From Patiria pectinifera (taxonomy: Eukaryota > Echinodermata > Asteroidea > Valvatida > Asterinidae), in contig CM057140.1 of the NCBI GenBank assembly GCA_029964075.1, positions 13,906,643-13,970,642 on the forward strand: 64,000 nucleotides of DNA. Reading direction: 5' to 3'. Below the pieces are notes generated by a model. That model saw only the letters and a list, made by a program, of their open reading frames with translations, ran no database searches and was not told the origin of the DNA. Shown piece after piece: positions 40,480 through 52,600 of this stretch. The position numbers were made by a program, and so were the translations under genes. Every line of letters begins with the position of its first letter. The first letter of the stretch is position 1.

Positions 40480-41185
40480 CCGGGGTATGCGTCGGAACCG
40501 AGTTCCCGAGTACCTGAGTACCCGACCGACCGCTGATGTCAGGAACTGGTTCCAGATTATTGGATCGGGTACCCGTAACCAACTTTACAAATTACTTAGT
40601 AACTTTTTAGACAATGAAAGAGAAAAGGTATTGAATGCCATTTGTGGGAAATTCTCTAAAGAAAATGAAACCAGGATACACGGAAAACCAAAATAGATTT
40701 TAAAGTTGCATACTACCCTGTAGTACTGCATGTACGCACTTGTATCTCGCTGCATTGATGCTCCGATGTGGTAGTGGTATCGTATGCACCTTTAATGAAC
40801 AATCTGAACAGCAACTCGCGGGATTTAAATTTTAGGGTTGGGTTTCTTTTACGAGTACCTGGGTATCCGTGTCTTACTTCAATAGGGTACCTGGTTATCA
40901 TGGGCGTCGCGAGGGGGGGGGGCTAGGGGGGCACTTGCCCCCCCCCCCTGGAAAAGCCACAAAAAAAAAAAAAAGGAAGAAAAAAAAAGAACAGAAAAAG
41001 AGGCGCGAAGGCAAAGTGGTGTAAATTTAATGAGGGGGGGGGGGAAATGTCCCTGCCCCCCTCTAAAACTGATAAATCGAGAATGTGTTGAGAAATACAA
41101 GCCCCCCTTTTTTGCCCCCCTCTAGAAAAAATCCTGGCGATGCCCATGCCGGTTATCGTACTACCCATAAATGCACACCACTAAA
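40480..41185 (+). mobile_element. Interspersed repeat, copy B, interrupted
   Basis: Opposite orientation to copy A. Alignment continues across the inserted element at 40900-41150: CTTACTTCAATAGGGTACCTGGTTATC on the left resumes with GGTTATCGTACTACCCATAAATGCACACCACT on the right, as in copy A. The internal open frame at 40391-40696 is a by-product. Confidence 0.7.
40900..41150. mobile_element. Non-autonomous hAT-like element nested in copy B
   Basis: Ends ATGGGCGTCGCGAGG and, inverted, ATGGGCATCGCCAGGAT form imperfect terminal inverted repeats. GGTTATC is present on both sides (40893-40899 and 41151-41157; 8 bases with one mismatch if extended). The interior is poly-G/poly-C and A-rich with no coding capacity. 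The 7-8 base duplication fits the hAT superfamily. Confidence 0.75.
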
Positions 41186-43669
41186 ACATGTTTGTAGACA
41201 ACTTGTAGTTTTTAAGGGCATGAAACATTTGTTGCGGGCTAAATAATGACAAAGTTCATCTGGAAAGTTGACAGCTTTCTCTGTGAAGGTTAGCCTCAAA
41301 TCTTTGTTGAGTTTGCGTGCAGCAGGTCAATATTTCAGCTCCAAATAGTGCCTGCTGGAGACAAAAAGGCGGTATATTGGAACGTCAGTGATGCAGTCTT
41401 AATTCCTTCCTATTAAGGCAATTAATTCCGTACATTTCCGTGCACTCAGTTTTTTTACCCACCTGTTTTGACAGAAAAGGAGTCGTTAATTCATGATTCA
41501 CAGCTACTCATAAATTAATCTCCTCTGATTTTCTTTTGAAACTAGGTCTGGGATTCTAGAGGCTCCTGACCGTACCACAGACAAGGCCAGTACAACGTAG
41601 AAAGTTCATTAAAAGGTATGTTAATTTTTAGCAGAAATCATATTAAATTACTTCAAGTTTATATATAGTTTGGTTTTTAGTGTGAAATGTCAGAAAGATA
41701 TTTACAGTAATTTTTTTCAATTTTAAATAATTATTTGTTTTGTTCAAATTTCAAAAAAAAAATTATTTGAAAAAACACACCCAGTTTTGCACATAAGGCC
41801 ATCACGTATATTGAATTGAAGATTGAAAAATAACATTCAAGACCATTAATAATTTTTAAAAAAAACCAAATATAGAAGAATTTATAGAAATGAAATAATT
41901 TACATTTCCAGTCCACTTATTTGCTATATTTGGACAAGATAAATGTAAAGCCTACATAACTAGTCCAATAGATAAAACAAATTTTCTTGAATTCCTTAAA
42001 GTGTAATATACACAAGTAGATTGTTACTTCCCTTTAACTAATAAGACCACAGATGACAGTTGGCTACAAAAAAAACAACCTTGGACTATTTTGGTTTTAA
42101 TTTAATGTGGTAAGCAGACTGGGGAAATTTAATGACCTGTAAAATTATCTTCCAGGCATCAGGTGACCATCTGGCTAAGTCTTGTTGTGGGTGTTTATGT
42201 ATCAGGAAGTAAATTTTTGATATGGATGAATATTATCGCTGTTTTTCTTTGCAACCAACTGTCAGGTTTTTTTTTTTCATTCCCCGTATTCAATTCCTTT
42301 CAGCTGGGACGTTGAAAGTGATACCAGAACTTGATTTTATTTTTATGTCTTTTTAAATACCTGGGGAAAACTTCCATGATCACAGAACAATGATTCTGTT
42401 GATAAACTGTCAGTCATATACTAGGTTTCATATATACACAACCTGCTTTAACAACGTAAAATTTATTATTATTTAAATTTTGAGTTTGTTTCCTTGGCCA
42501 ATGTAATCACATTTGCCAAGGGCGAAATTCCAATTTTAAGAGTTACACATCCTCGGTGCAAAAAAAAAATCATCAAAAGACAAAAGCTACAGAAGGAAGA
42601 AAGAAAGAATAAAGGCTAATGGGTATGTAAACACTAAGTAAAGTGGATTTTGCATGTAAACACTGTGTTCAAGTGGATTTTGTTAGTCTGAGACAAGAAC
42701 CAAAACTTTCAACTCTAAATTTTGTCAAAAAGAGTCAGGATTTCTTCTTTTGCTGTTAAGTTAATAAATTTCTGCTATAGCGATCGAGACTTTAGTAAAT
42801 AATTATAAAGCTAATTAGATATTCAACCTGCACGCCCCCTGTCTAAATCCTTCATCTGTTTTTTTCCTAGGTGGATTTATTAAACTTTGAATTTTAAGCA
42901 TTTTCCAAACTCTTCTGCCTAACCTCCAAGGCCCTATCCACCCACACCCACCCCCAACCATATCCTACCGTGCCGTTATTATGATCTATAAAACACACTT
43001 GAGAACTGCAACTTTGCTTTAGTGTGGCTAAACAAGTACATGTATGTACGTGTCCACGGTTTCCTTGCCATCCCTGGTACTCTTGCACGGTGTACCTTGC
43101 ACCGGTAGCGCAGTGCCGGGAAGTGAGCATGACCGGTTTCCTGCCCATCGAGGCCAGCCGATGTCATTGTCGCCGATGTCAACCCCTCTTCGCCCTAATA
43201 CCGTGGCTTCTTCCTGTTTTAAACCGGTTTCCCCCTCGAGGAAATCCTTGTTTTGCAAGCCAGACGCACGTGGTTTGAGTATGCAGTGTCCTCGCTTGAG
43301 TACGTGCATTGTGCGTGCACAACACCTTAGCCAATGTGGTTTAGCACGTTTAGCGTAAGACTACAGGATACGCGTGCACAAGTGGCAATCTGTGTCCTAG
43401 AACGTCGCATCAGACATTTTTTCACTCATTTTAAGAGCCCAACCATACTTGAAGTCAAAAGTTGATTTTCACCGATAGTTTTCACCACTGTATTGTAATT
43501 AACCAATCACATCCCTCGTTAGATGCGCATCGCCATCAACACCGCCCTCGTCAGCCAATCAGCAATGAGCATCATCCCATCGATCACTTTCTCATAAAAA
43601 AACGAGGACAGTGTTTTCGCAAGCGATTTTTTTTTTACGCATAATTGTCGTCCTCTGCTGGATTTCAAG

Positions 43670-46600
43670 ATGGCCGCCGACGGCAAGCACAAACCCAAGA
43701 TGTGGAATAAGCTGAAGGATGCTGTCAATCGCAACGGCCTGGTGAGACGGATCAGCATCCGCAAGAGCAGCCGGGTCCGGAAATACGGGGAGGAGGGGGA
43801 AGACAACGAAGAAGGCGTCAACGATTATCTGTGAGTTCTACTCTCGTCACAAAAATCGCATCGGAATGCTCGCACATTTCATCCTACTAACACCATGTAA
43901 TCATAATATGGTTCACTTCATCATGTAGCATTGCTAGTTTAAAGGTAGAGTATGTCGTTTGTCATTTGTGCATTTTTTTTTTTTTGAAGCAACAAAAGCA
44001 CTCAAAATCTAAAGAAGGGTGATTAACAACTAACCTGATTAAGTTTTAGCCCAGTGAATGCTGAGAAAATAATATTGTAGGATCTCAAATTCAATTCAAA
44101 AGTTATCGAGTCATGTTTTGAAACGCGCCCAAAATGAGCATCCTAGACGCGTTCTCATTCAGCCGATTGCAGCTACCTGATGATGCACTGAACCGACAAA
44201 TTATAGCAACCGCGCGCATGCGCGTGTGCATCGTGTCAACACTTGCGCCTACCCATTCATGGCTTTGCCGAATTAAAAACGAGCCACAAACGAACATTTC
44301 CAAAAATGCATCTTTAGATGCATCTTTGGAAATGGCCTTCTTTTATTGTTTTCCTCAAAATGACAGCATGCCAGAAAGAATAATTTCATAGGGAGTAGGC
44401 CTATAGTGCCATCACTATCTTTAAGCCAAGTTGCTTGTGAACAATAATTTTGTTACTTTTTGGATAGCTGCAAATGATATACTCTACCTTTAATTTGTAA
44501 AGAACAAAAATCTGAAAAACAGACAGTGAAGATGTCTGCATTAATGCTGCTAATCCATCATCACCTGCTTTTAATTTGTATTAATTTTTAAAAACATTTT
44601 GGTCTTAAAAATCTTTCATGTTGCACCAAATAAGATGACCAAACTTTTCCTAGTTGCATCTTAAAAGTGCAAGCGTGATTAAGTGAAACTGGGGACTATT
44701 CACGGTTGTCAACATTAATGTCGGCAAGCGATTCATTTAGGGAGGAGGGTTGTGAGTCATTTCGTCTTGAGGGGGAAACAAGTTTCTTTCTTAGTGTTTG
44801 GATAAAGAGTAGGGTTAAGTCTGGTAAAATTGTTAAAATTTGCTACAATTTTGTTATAAATTTCCTTAGAAATAAGCATTGCACTGCTGTTAGTTTTGCT
44901 TGATTAACATGTTTGAACTTGCTAAACTGAAACTAATATTATTTTTCCTTTGTTAAATGGTTTATGTTGCAGGCGTAGCCGGTATTATGCACCCCCAGTT
45001 CGGACAATGTAAATAAAAAATCTTGTTTGCTGTGGGGTTTTTTTAGTCGAGTTGGAAGCTTGGTGAACAGTTTGTCGTGGTCTTTGGTACACAGTTTCAG
45101 TTGCTTCTGGCTCGTAGAGAGCCAAGAAGTTTGAGTGGATTGATTTTTTGTTTAATGTTTGATTTTCTTAATATTAAACCTAGTTTGGATTTTATTTTGG
45201 ATATTGCATTATTTGTTGGACACTTAATTGCATCACTTTAACTGGTTTTGAAAGTTAAAACTTGCTTGTGCGATTTGTTCATTGTATTCTGTGAGTTGTT
45301 TTTTGAGTACTTTTTGCAGTTCATCGTGTCAACTTGCACCATCACCTGCTTATCATTTCCAACCTCAATCTGTTTGTTTGTTGGTTTGTTTGTTTGTTTG
45401 TTTTCCTGCCTCACCCACCATTGTTCCTAATGTAACAGTCATCATCATCATCATCATCATAACATCATGCTCAAAACACCTGTACATTTACCCAATTAAG
45501 TTATTAACCAATCACTCGCCACCATTTCCCTCACTGGTCAGAACGGGCCAAGGACAATAATGGGATTGTTTTGCCACCGTAACAATAACAACCGCTAATT
45601 ATAGGTAGAGTGGGTGAATTTCCTTTAGCTTTTTTTGCTATCAAACTCTCAACGTTCATGTATTTTATGCACGGTCACTGTCCATGGAGTAACCAATGCT
45701 GTGGATTTACCTGTGTGTGCCGGTAGATGTTTGCAATCTGTTGGAATTACTCAAAAACTGCTTTTGACGTGAGATACATGTCGTTAAATGCAAGTGTGTA
45801 TATGTGCAGTTATAGCATTGTGGGATTATTACGTTTGCCAAGGTAACGTACAGTTGATGGTAAGTCTTTGGGGCAGACGTTAACTTTCAAGAAACAGTGT
45901 GGTTGCAGTGCCAGCTTTGTTTCATTTCGTTGACTTCATCACTTTACTAAAGTGAAATTTGTGTGACAAATTTGCTACCTGCGTTGCAAAGTTACAAATT
46001 CTTAATTGATTTGAGACGTTCTTCAATTCTGTTTCAACCACATGGTTGAAACAGAATTGAAGGATGTCTCAAAACAAAATTTGTCTTTTTTGGGGAAAAA
46101 AATCATTAGCCGTATCAATTGCAACTTTGATTATATTAGAAAATGACAATGACTATTACTTGAGTGATAATGCACAGTTAACATTGTTCAGGTCATAGCC
46201 ATTGCTTTGCGTGACAACCCGTGACAATTGATCACGTTGCGCAAGTCATTGAACCCAAGGCCCTATTGCTCAACCGTGATGACTCAATCATGGCAATAAA
46301 CAAAGGACAATGCCTGAAAAAAATACCCTTTTGTCATTTCACCATCTGTATCTTGAAAACATTCACATTGCCCACATTTGAAAGCCCTTACAGTAATTTG
46401 TTCTAAAAAAAAATTAAAATTTAGTGCAACTACCGTATTGCAGATTCCATCTCGCACAAAAAAAAATTTGCTCATCAATTTTGCCCAAGAAAAAAAAAAT
46501 AATACCAAAAAAAAAAAAATTGGGGAGAACCAGCCACAAGTAGTACACTTTGCATGATATTTTAGCTGGTAACCATTTTTTTTTTTGAAAAGTAAAACAA

Positions 46601-49600
46601 TTTTTGCTAGAAGCCAATTTACATGTCCAAGCGTCCAAGCTCCAAAAATAAATTGATCCCCAACTGGTGCCCGCGTCTATGAACCCCATGTTTTAAGCAT
46701 TGACGGGAACCGTCTAACTCTGACCCAATCATCCTCTTCGTAGACTCTTAGCGCAAGTCTACAGTCTCTTCATCGACGGGGAGCAGCAACGTTGGGAGAA
46801 GATCGTTGACGAGGTGGTCCGCATCTGCGTCACCCTAGAGCAAGAATCGCCCAAGTACGTCTACCACATATCCACCGTGGATGCCGATCTGCAAGGCGTC
46901 TTGGATACATACATCTGTGTTCCAGGTGGGTTTGATGTTCTTAAATCAAGACTAGGCCAAATCTTGTAGAGCTGGTCTCAGAGTGCACAAAATTTGATTC
47001 AATTGAATGGATATTTGCTGGAAATTTGTTATGCATCTGATCAACACTGGCTGGGTTTAGCCCATTTATTGGCGTTACAGGGTTATCCTATACAAGAGCA
47101 CTGCCCAGCTTTAAGGTGATAGTTATTCAATCAGTCGGTCAGCCAGAAAGATTGGTACAATCCCCCTCCCACTTGAGGCCTTTGCTTCTTCCCTCCCCCC
47201 CCAAAAAAAAAACCCTTAAAATTTTTTTTTTTGGGGGGGGGGAATTAGCTTATTATTGTTAAAAATACATTGAGTACCCCCTCCAAAAAAAGGGGCCCCG
47301 AGTGCCCCTCCCCATGCATATTGGACCCAAGTTACGCCTCTGCAGAGCATACTCTACTTAAAAACTTTTGCATTGTTCTTCCACTGACTTGTAGCAGCTA
47401 CACCACACATTGAGTTTTGTTGTGAGTCACATTTTGACTTTCTCAGAATAATAGACATCGTTGCACTTTAACCAACTTTTTGGTATCACATTTTTAATGT
47501 TTTAATTTGTCCATAAAAAAAACAAGACACCCGTCATGAAAGTTCTTAAAATGTCACTCTATGACATCATTGATTGAACCATTGTCTCAACATCACAGCA
47601 AACAATGTGTCAAGCGTCGTTATTATTCTTTCCTTTTGAAAGTTTACCTCGTGTGTTGTTTTTGCTTTTCAAACAGGATTTAAAAGTACTCACCACTTCC
47701 TTGTAGACAACTGTGATAAGTTCACACGGTCAAAAGACATAATTTATTGAATGGAAACATGTATGTGTATTCATTGGCCTAGAGGTCGATTCAGAACTAT
47801 GAGGAAGAATCTACGTTATTGTGTCAGTGTAAAGAATTTTTCGACTGAAAGGCTAATAAAAGAAATTTGTTTTAATGTTGACCAAAAAATTGTACATTTA
47901 GGGATGATTGCAGCCTGGTTGAGTGATAGTGAAGACATTTTTTTACTTGCATTTTGATTGGCTCTAATTGATGGAATTTCTAATTTACATGGTGAATTGT
48001 CCAATCAAATCGTAGCTTAGATGTCAGATCATCTGGGATATTTGGTGCGTTTTGATTGGCTGCAATAGATATTATTCTCAATGACCATTGCTGGTTTTGT
48101 TCAATCACGCCACTGCTTATATGTGGCTCCATCTGGCATATTTGCTGACTTTTGATTGGTTGAAACAGATGGGCTTCTTTTGGCCTTGCTTGTATTGCCC
48201 AATCAAATCACTGCTTGGATATGGTTTCATCTGGGGTATTTGGTGCCAAACTTCCTTCTATACCCTGGCGATCTATTTGGATGCCATCCGGAAACCTTGA
48301 AAATCCTTTATAAACAAAAGCAACATTCCTTTTCTTGGCACTTCGATCTCAGACTGGGCTCTCAGTCGTCGGAGTAGCATATCCAATCAACGCTGGCCGA
48401 TCGTCTCAAAGCTAGCTGGAAATGTGTGCATTCCTCGGCAAACTATGCAAGAATCCGAAGATGTGAATTTGTGTCTAGGGTACGGTAGGCCTAAAATTGC
48501 AGGAGGTGCTGCTCTGAATACGTCACCTCGCAAACCATTTTGAGAGGATTTGGTGCTCGACAAGACCTCGGCACTTGCAAAAAGACAGTTCTCAGTTCGA
48601 ATCCTGTGTGGGACTTCCTGTGAGTTTTCTTTTCACCGAGATTCAACATGGCCTGTGCAAGACCGAGACCTGGAAGGCAGTTTTCTGAAATCTGAAATCT
48701 CTTCCAAAGTTCCCAACAAGTAGCTTTACATTGTACTTGGACAACCATTGTCAAAAGCGAGAGACATTATCTGAGCTCATCTCAAACTGGTTGTTAGACT
48801 TGAAACCTTTTCTCCTTTCTGCAAGCAGACAACTACACTGTATTTCAATTACTGGTAAGACTAAATCAATCCTGCTGTTGGTAATAAGAAAATGTTTCTG
48901 ATTTTTTAGTTTTTTTGCCCTTGACTTCCTCTCTAGCCTTTGACACCATTCCCACGGCTCTCCGCAGACCATCAAGCTACCATTACATTCAAATCTAAAA
49001 ACAAACCGACAATTTCCTGTGTAACATGGATCGTTAAATCTTTGTCGCTTTCACCAGGAGCCCAGTTGGTGAGGTGCACGTCCAGCTTTGTCCAGTGGAA
49101 AGACTCGGAGCAGGGCGGGGCCTGGGGACTCAACTTCATCTCGGACGACGCGGCCGACAAGTTCATCGCCCTTTGCTCGGTAAGTGCATAGCAACAATGT
49201 TGTTTCCCGTGGAAATCTTTATTTTGCCTAGAGATACATGTAAATGTAAATAAAATGTAATAAAAGTTGAGATATTGGGATTAGGACACCATAGACCAAT
49301 CGAGTTGCCCACTTTTTGTGATTACTGGACTGGCTCTCCGAAGGTACCGGAGTGCTCCAAAGCTCGCTGTGGTATTTCACACAATGCGCTCCCCTATAGT
49401 GACATGTTCAGAGCTAAATGCACGTGTGATTTGTGTTCAGGAATGGAAGCGTCCCAGTAATTTGCATCCAGAACCATCACCATAATTTCAAAATCGGATG
49501 AAACGCAACTTTCATGGCACGGATCGGCACAACACAGTTTTTGACATCTTGTCAGATCTGTGACAATCGTGCAACAATTTTGCACGCACCTTTTTAAGAT

Positions 49601-52600
49601 GTTAATTTACATCTATAACTTCCAAGAATTTGCGCTGAAATGGTTATATAGCAGGCACCTGACTTCAGTCTGAAATCAGACATTTTGAGAGAAAGACAGT
49701 GTCAGCATCTTTCAGACCTTTCATCCAATTTTCAGAATTTTTTTAAATTGACAATTTCTTCCTTGTTATAGCATGGCTGACAAAATTATAATATTTTAAA
49801 ACTTTTTCCAGCAAAGCTATTAACTAGAAAATAAAGAAAAGGAGAAACTGAAGAAAAGAATCAGAGACAAAAATATTCAATGACTGACTAGCCTCAGCAA
49901 GAATTTGAACTTTTCCTTTTGGGTCATTTCATAAATGTAGGGTCCAAAGTGTGACATTTTTCCTGTCCCTGTTACCTTGGTACTTTGTAATTTTTCATTC
50001 AAGTATCATTAAGAATGACTTCAAATGATTATTTATTTGTTGGGTTGGTAGTTTGCTTATTCCTGGAGGGCGACTGTATTAAGGAGTGCATTCGAATTAT
50101 AGAATCATAGATGTCAGAATATAACAGGTATGGGGAAATAGTGGGCCCCAAATTTCTAGAATGATAGACCAACAATGGCAATGTTAACAGATGTCCACCA
50201 AAACAGATTATTCCAGAAACCATGGCACAATCAAAAGAGAATCATAGTCATTGCAAACCCTCAAAAACGTATCTGTAGCTGATACTGATACAGTTTACGA
50301 TGAAATAATACCGATAGGGAAGTTGGCGTTTTCTAATTATGACAACCACACAGTAATAAGGGACTATCCCTCCTGTATCCCTCTGACCAAGCCCCTCCCC
50401 CCCCCCCAGCACATTGGAGAAGTCCTACTTCTAGCACAAAGTGCAACTGCGATAACATCAATTCCACCGAGAACACGTCCAGCGAGAAACAATATTGACC
50501 TCGCTTGACAAGGAAGAAGTTTGGCAGATTTAATGAAAGTACAGTGATTTTTGACCCAATTCATTATTTTCTTAAACTGTTGCATTGTTGGGGTTTTTTT
50601 TTAAATTATTTTTATGGAATATAATGCCAGAAATGTTATTGAAGGAGAGAAAAGTTTTGTGTGTGCGTGTTTTGTGTTCACTTTTGCTTATTTTGACCGT
50701 GATGATAACATTCAACATGCTCATGTAAACTAAACTGAACAAAAAATAGAAAAAAAATAATATCACTTTCACAGGTCATACGTGTACAAATTACCCATCG
50801 ATTTAATAGAATACTCTGAAACACAGTTGGGTTGACCTGTGCCCTATTTTCACAAAACTGCTAAGCAAAATCTAAATTTGCTTAGCAAATTTTATGTGCT
50901 AAGCAGAAATCAGCTGAGGACCAGTCACAAGCAGTATACATTGAATGAGGTTTTGGCTGGTAACCTGTTTTTGCTAAGCGAATATTTGTCATGCTTAGCA
51001 GATTTCTGTACTTGGATCCATGAAATTGGCTGCTTATTCTTCCATATAAATTTGCCAATTACCAATTTTTTTTGGGAGTAAAATCTGATTCCCTGCCTTT
51101 ATTTTTTGGTTTAGTAAGTCAACATTTTAATTTTTTTTTAGTTCTCTTATCATTGATATGGAGAGGGCCTACATTTTTTTCTACCTTGTGTTTGATCTAT
51201 GCCTTGTGTATCGAGAAGTTATAGCGTATGGGAGTAAACAGTGTTAAGTCCTTCCCTCCCTCTTCGGAAAGGGGGCTAAGCAATCCAGGTTACGCCCATT
51301 TCACACCCATTCATGTCGGTTGGAGGGGGCATGTGGGTCTCAAAAACACCCCACTCAAGGTCACAACAGGTACAAGGCACCAAAATTTGGGTTAACCGCG
51401 GAACCCTTCGCCCACAGATAACACTATCAACCATACCATATGCATTTAGTCCCATGTTTGTGCAATACTCTTTTCTTTTGCTTGAGTCCATTGGTTTTGC
51501 AAAGTAAAATTCTGAATATGCATGTCAAGCTGGAATAAATTAATTAAAAGAGGGCTGTAGCCCCACCCCCTTTAAAATGTTTGGCTCCTCCCCCATTTGT
51601 CTTTGAAGTTAAAGGGTTTTATACCTCCGATAGTTCTTTGATTCCATACTTTGTACCATTTCTCTAAATTAGAAATAATATTTTTTATTACCGACCTTTT
51701 GTATTTGATATCATAATTCTGCGGCAAAGAACACTAGAACCAAAATTTATTGAGAATTTTTTTCTCGGCCAGTAATCCAGAATGTTTAAGTGATAATGTC
51801 TGTCGTTATTTGGTCATGTTTATTTCTTATCTCAGTTTCTCCAGGAAGATGTTTTACCAATGCAACACTCCTTGTCTAGAAATGGCAAATTTGGTGTCTG
51901 GGTTGTTTTGATTTTTTTTGTGGTTTATGCATTGCTCGATTCAGAACCCTAAATCCTTAGGCTGTCAAGTACTGTGGCTTCTTCGGAAACAATTCAGAGA
52001 AAGTAACCATATACTTTTCTGGACTTTGCGGGAACCATTAGTACAGGCCAAACGTGTCTCACTTTTTCCGGCCTTTTGGAAAATGCATAGGAAGTGGTGT
52101 CGTCAATCCGTGGGCCGGTTGTCCAGAAAATCTCGCGTGTAAGTTGTGAGAAAAAAAATCATTCACACGTACAGGAAGGTCGGGACCGGTGCGAATTGAC
52201 TGGTTTAATGAACAAAAGTACGGTCAGAAATGTAGATGTTCTTGAACTTGCTGGAATGTGTAACTTCCCCAACTGGTGTACTTTGTCAGAAGATTAGTGC
52301 AGTAAGTGGAAGCGTTTGGTGGAAATCCTTCGGTGATAGTTGCCATTTTTGTGAAAAGTACGTCCCAGTTCCGAAGGGAACGTTTTCAAATGGTGAGTTG
52401 TGAAATTAATTTCTGTTTTAGCAATGAGGGAATGATTCTTATTTATTGAACTGTCATTCCACACTCATTTGGAATTGTTTCGGAATTTAACTGTTTGCTT
52501 GAAGTTGTTTTTGTTTCAACTGTTGAGTCCAGATTGTCAGTGTAAACTGAAGTTGAGAAAATAGTTGTGAAATGAGTCGCCAAAACAACTGCAGTTAGAT

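Larger units (their letters stand above)
29340..43669. other. Long non-coding stretch upstream of the RhoGEF start codon
   Basis: About 14 kb, AT-rich. It holds the repeats listed at 30740, 33940, 37499 and 40480 and many small chance open frames. A donor-like TTTAAGGTAAGT at 35002-35013 follows a short ATG frame at 34944 and could end another untranslated exon. 42900-43350 is locally GC-richer with overlapping open frames on both strands but no recognisable protein. It is either 5' intron of the GEF or intergenic. Confidence 0.5.
43831..46743 (+). other. RhoGEF intron 1
   Basis: AT-rich intron with a TTTG run (45372-45400), an ATC microsatellite (45438-45460), a hairpin at 46012-46071, a partial interspersed repeat at 46507-46590 and the candidate microexon at 44973. 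No other gene is seen. Confidence 0.6.

Noticed and set aside
40391-40696. 101-codon frame sharing a peptide phrase with the frame at 30961-31146
   Set aside because: The similarity continues in DNA beyond the frames and in opposite orientation; it is an interspersed repeat, not a gene family.
43044-43358. 104-codon frame just upstream of the RhoGEF start
   Set aside because: Overlapping open frames exist on both strands in a GC-richer patch; no domain, splice partner or polyadenylation site supports a protein.
51918-52142. Alternative RhoGEF first exon ending at a GTAAGT site
   Set aside because: The phase would not join exon 59503 and the peptide has no recognisable feature.
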